DNA from: Gammaproteobacteria bacterium
Lineage (GTDB): Bacteria; Pseudomonadota; Gammaproteobacteria; Arenicellales; Poriferihabitantaceae
Direction: 5' to 3'
DNA length: 8,024 bases
NCBI GenBank assembly: GCA_024679435.1
Contig: JAIBDK010000091.1
Location: forward strand, 1 to 8,024
Position 1 is the first letter of the stretch. Every line of letters starts with the position of its first letter. The position numbers and the translations under genes were made by a program. Under the pieces are notes generated by a model. That model worked only from the letters and a program-made list of their open reading frames with translations, ran no database searches and was not told the DNA's origin. Of the stretch, positions 6,228 through 8,024 are shown in pieces.

Positions 6228-7433
6228 GTGTTAGATGCCCTCAATGATCTTCAGATTGCCCATTCTGAACAATTACGTGGGGAAATCTGCAAACTTATAG
6301 AGAGTAAAAATGGCTGGATAGGCTTTGATCAGTTTATGGATATGGCGCTTTACGCCCCGGGCTTGGGCTACTACAGTGGAGGCGCTCGCAAGTTTGGTGA
6401 GCAGGGAGATTTTATTACTGCACCCATGATGGGTTCGCTTTTTGGACGGTGCCTGGCGAATCAATGTGCTGAAGTTCTGACGCGATGTGATCAATCAAGA
6501 TGTCGTTCTGTGGTTGAATTTGGAGCAGGTACCGGGGAACTGATGCTGGAAATTTTAAGGCATCTGGAGTTGCAGAAATTGCTGCCGGATGAATATGTTG
6601 TTCTGGAAACCAGCGCAGATCTTCAGGAAAGACAGCGCCAACTTATAGCGACCTCTAAGCCGGAGTATCTTGAAATTATACGTTGGTCAAACAGGCTCGA
6701 TGAGAAGATCAACGGAATTATTATTGCCAATGAGCTGCTGGATGCTATTCCAGTCAAGCGGTTTGAGATTGATGAGAATTTCATGGCCAGAGAATTGGGA
6801 GTTACTCTGAACGATGATTGTTCTGAGACAGATACGAGCCCTTTTCAGTGGAAATCGGCGAATCAGCCGTTTGAACTTTCTGTGCAGGATAGACTGAAGC
6901 CGTTTCAGCTTGATGTGGGGTATCAAAGTGAAATTGGATTGCAGGCGGAAGCCTGGGTCCGCTCTATTGGAGATAACCTGGAAAATGGTGCAATGGTGTT
7001 AATTGATTATGGCTTTCCAGCATCGGAGTACTATCATTATGACAGGCGTGGCGGCACACTTATGTGTCATTTTCAGCATACAGCACATGACGATCCTTTC
7101 AGGCATCCGGGGTTGCAGGACATCACCGCCCACGTTGATTTTTCAGCCGTTTTTGAGGCTGCCAGGCAAGCGAATCTTGATCTGGCGGGTTATTGTAATC
7201 AGGCCAGCTTTCTTATGTCGCTCGGTATTCTTGATGAGTACCACAAAGTGCTGGTAGGCGATTCGAAAGGCCAAGACCAAACTTCCAGAAAGTCACTGGA
7301 AGTGGCTCAGCAGATCAAAAAACTGACATTGCCTCACGAGATGGGTGAATTATTTAAGGTTATTGCGTTCAGTCGTAATTTTGACTATCCATTGCAGGGT
7401 TTTGATATGCAAAATCGGGCCGGGTGGCTGTAA
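6228..7433 (+). CDS. MidA/NDUFAF7-like SAM-dependent methyltransferase (COG1565)
   Basis: The 401-residue protein matches the family of mitochondrial NDUFAF7 (MidA), an arginine methyltransferase that modifies a complex I subunit. Visible family blocks in order: YAPGLGYYSGG (42-52), GDFITAP (60-66), the SAM-binding glycine motif VEFGAGTGEL (96-105), IIANELLDAIPV (165-176), LIDYGFP (258-264), a RRGGTLMCHFQH segment (273-284), HVDF (302-305) and PHEMGELFKVIAFSR (369-383). The bacterial substrate is not known to me; methylation of the NuoD/NuoCD counterpart is only an analogy. The start is GTG at 6228, the only ordinary start codon after the in-frame TAA at 6213-6215 that keeps the conserved N-terminus. 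No Shine-Dalgarno sequence is visible before it. Its TAA stop shares a base with the uppP start, so the two are probably translated together. Confidence 0.9.
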   Translation: MLDALNDLQIAHSEQLRGEICKLIESKNGWIGFDQFMDMALYAPGLGYYSGGARKFGEQGDFITAPMMGSLFGRCLANQCAEVLTRCDQSRCRSVVEFGAGTGELMLEILRHLELQKLLPDEYVVLETSADLQERQRQLIATSKPEYLEIIRWSNRLDEKINGIIIANELLDAIPVKRFEIDENFMARELGVTLNDDCSETDTSPFQWKSANQPFELSVQDRLKPFQLDVGYQSEIGLQAEAWVRSIGDNLENGAMVLIDYGFPASEYYHYDRRGGTLMCHFQHTAHDDPFRHPGLQDITAHVDFSAVFEAARQANLDLAGYCNQASFLMSLGILDEYHKVLVGDSKGQDQTSRKSLEVAQQIKKLTLPHEMGELFKVIAFSRNFDYPLQGFDMQNRAGWL

Positions 7434-8024
7434 TGGACTTCTTTCAAGCTTTTTGGCTCGCAGTGATTCAGGGCTTTACGGAATTTCTTCCGGTGTCCAG
7501 TTCCGGCCATTTGGCGCTAATTCCGTCTGTGTTTGGCTGGACGGATCAGGGATTGGCATTTGACGTCGCGGTGCATGTAGGGACATTGTTGGCGGTACTG
7601 ATCTATTTCCGGCAAGACCTCAGTCTGATTCTTAGAGACTGGGTTGTCTCGGTGACAGGAGGTGATTCAACTGTTTACAGCAAGCTGGCCTGGGCTATCG
7701 CTTTAGCTTCCGTCCCCGTCGGGGTGGTCGGGTTATTTTTTGAACCCGTAGTTTCAGGGATTTTCAGGAGTCCGGTACTTATTGCGTTCGCTACAATTGG
7801 ATTTGGCGTTGTACTTTGGCTTACAGACTGGCTGGGGAAACGTCAGCGTGATATACGTGAGATGTCGTGGAAGGACGTGTTGGTTATCAGTTTAGCGCAG
7901 GTGCTAGCGCTAATTCCCGGGACTTCGAGATCAGGGGTCACCATCTCAGCGGGACTGGCTATGGGATTGACCCGTCAGGCGGCAGCTCGATTTTCGTTCT
8001 TACTGGCCATCCCGGTAATTTTTA
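7433..8024 (+). CDS. uppP: Undecaprenyl-diphosphatase, 3' end outside window
   Basis: This is the N-terminal 197 codons of UppP (BacA), an integral membrane enzyme that dephosphorylates undecaprenyl diphosphate to recycle the lipid carrier for peptidoglycan and other envelope polymers; overproduction is associated with bacitracin resistance. Both active-site signatures are present: QGFTEFLPVSSSGHL (13-27), containing E17 and H26, and PGTSRSG (162-168) with the catalytic-region arginine. The first position of the glutamate-rich motif is Gln13 where E. coli has Glu; many UppP proteins share this. Hydrophobic segments alternate through the reading. The family's usual length is about 265-275 residues, so roughly a quarter is missing at the right edge. 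The ATG at 7433 overlaps the midA stop in TAATG, which suggests translational coupling. Confidence 0.96.
   Translation, partial: MDFFQAFWLAVIQGFTEFLPVSSSGHLALIPSVFGWTDQGLAFDVAVHVGTLLAVLIYFRQDLSLILRDWVVSVTGGDSTVYSKLAWAIALASVPVGVVGLFFEPVVSGIFRSPVLIAFATIGFGVVLWLTDWLGKRQRDIREMSWKDVLVISLAQVLALIPGTSRSGVTISAGLAMGLTRQAAARFSFLLAIPVIF

Noticed and set aside
1..8024. Mobile element, phage, CRISPR or defence system
   Set aside because: No transposase, integrase, repeat-spacer pattern, nuclease/helicase cassette or terminal repeats were seen; the genes other than the divergent pair are ordinary housekeeping genes.

Overview
The window looks like chromosomal DNA of a Gram-negative bacterium, most likely a gammaproteobacterium. 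The grounds are a DsbB-type quinone-linked thiol oxidase, a FolM/PTR1-like pteridine reductase, a MidA/NDUFAF7-like methyltransferase next to undecaprenyl-diphosphatase, and an exported protein of a type associated with outer-membrane barrels. A marine or aquatic lifestyle is a guess from general gene flavour. No rRNA, tRNA, CRISPR array, transposase or phage gene was found.

Left part (1-4015): two exported proteins of poorly characterised families are transcribed away from each other. The minus-strand gene (1801 down past base 1) encodes a CBM9-like plus DUF5916 protein, and its end lies outside the window. The plus-strand gene (2026-3981) encodes a secreted DUF3604 protein of the PHP metal-hydrolase type. 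The 224-base gap between them holds a plausible promoter for each gene. An 8-base element, TAGTTTAC, occurs once in each orientation, 73 bases apart centre to centre, and overlaps the -35 of one promoter and the -10 of the other. Both genes also begin in short tandem repeats: three 11-base units at the DUF5916 start and hexamers at the DUF3604 start. This divergent pair is the part of the window most likely to hold something undescribed.

Middle part (4046-6001), all minus strand: folM-like pteridine reductase, then dsbB, then a four-cysteine uracil-DNA-glycosylase-superfamily protein. dsbB and the glycosylase gene are 14 bases apart and are probably co-transcribed. The 121-base gap after folM leaves its membership of that unit open. 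The glycosylase gene converges on the DUF3604 gene, with a weak terminator candidate between them.

Right part (6228-8024), plus strand: a MidA-like SAM-dependent methyltransferase overlaps by one base (TAATG) the start of uppP, which runs off the right edge. The 226-base divergent gap between folM and this pair holds no promoter that I find convincing. Three of these genes (folM, the glycosylase and midA) appear to use TTG or GTG starts.

Apart from the dsbB-glycosylase and midA-uppP pairs, the genes are housekeeping functions without an obvious common pathway: pterin reduction, disulfide formation, DNA repair, protein methylation and recycling of the cell-wall lipid carrier.
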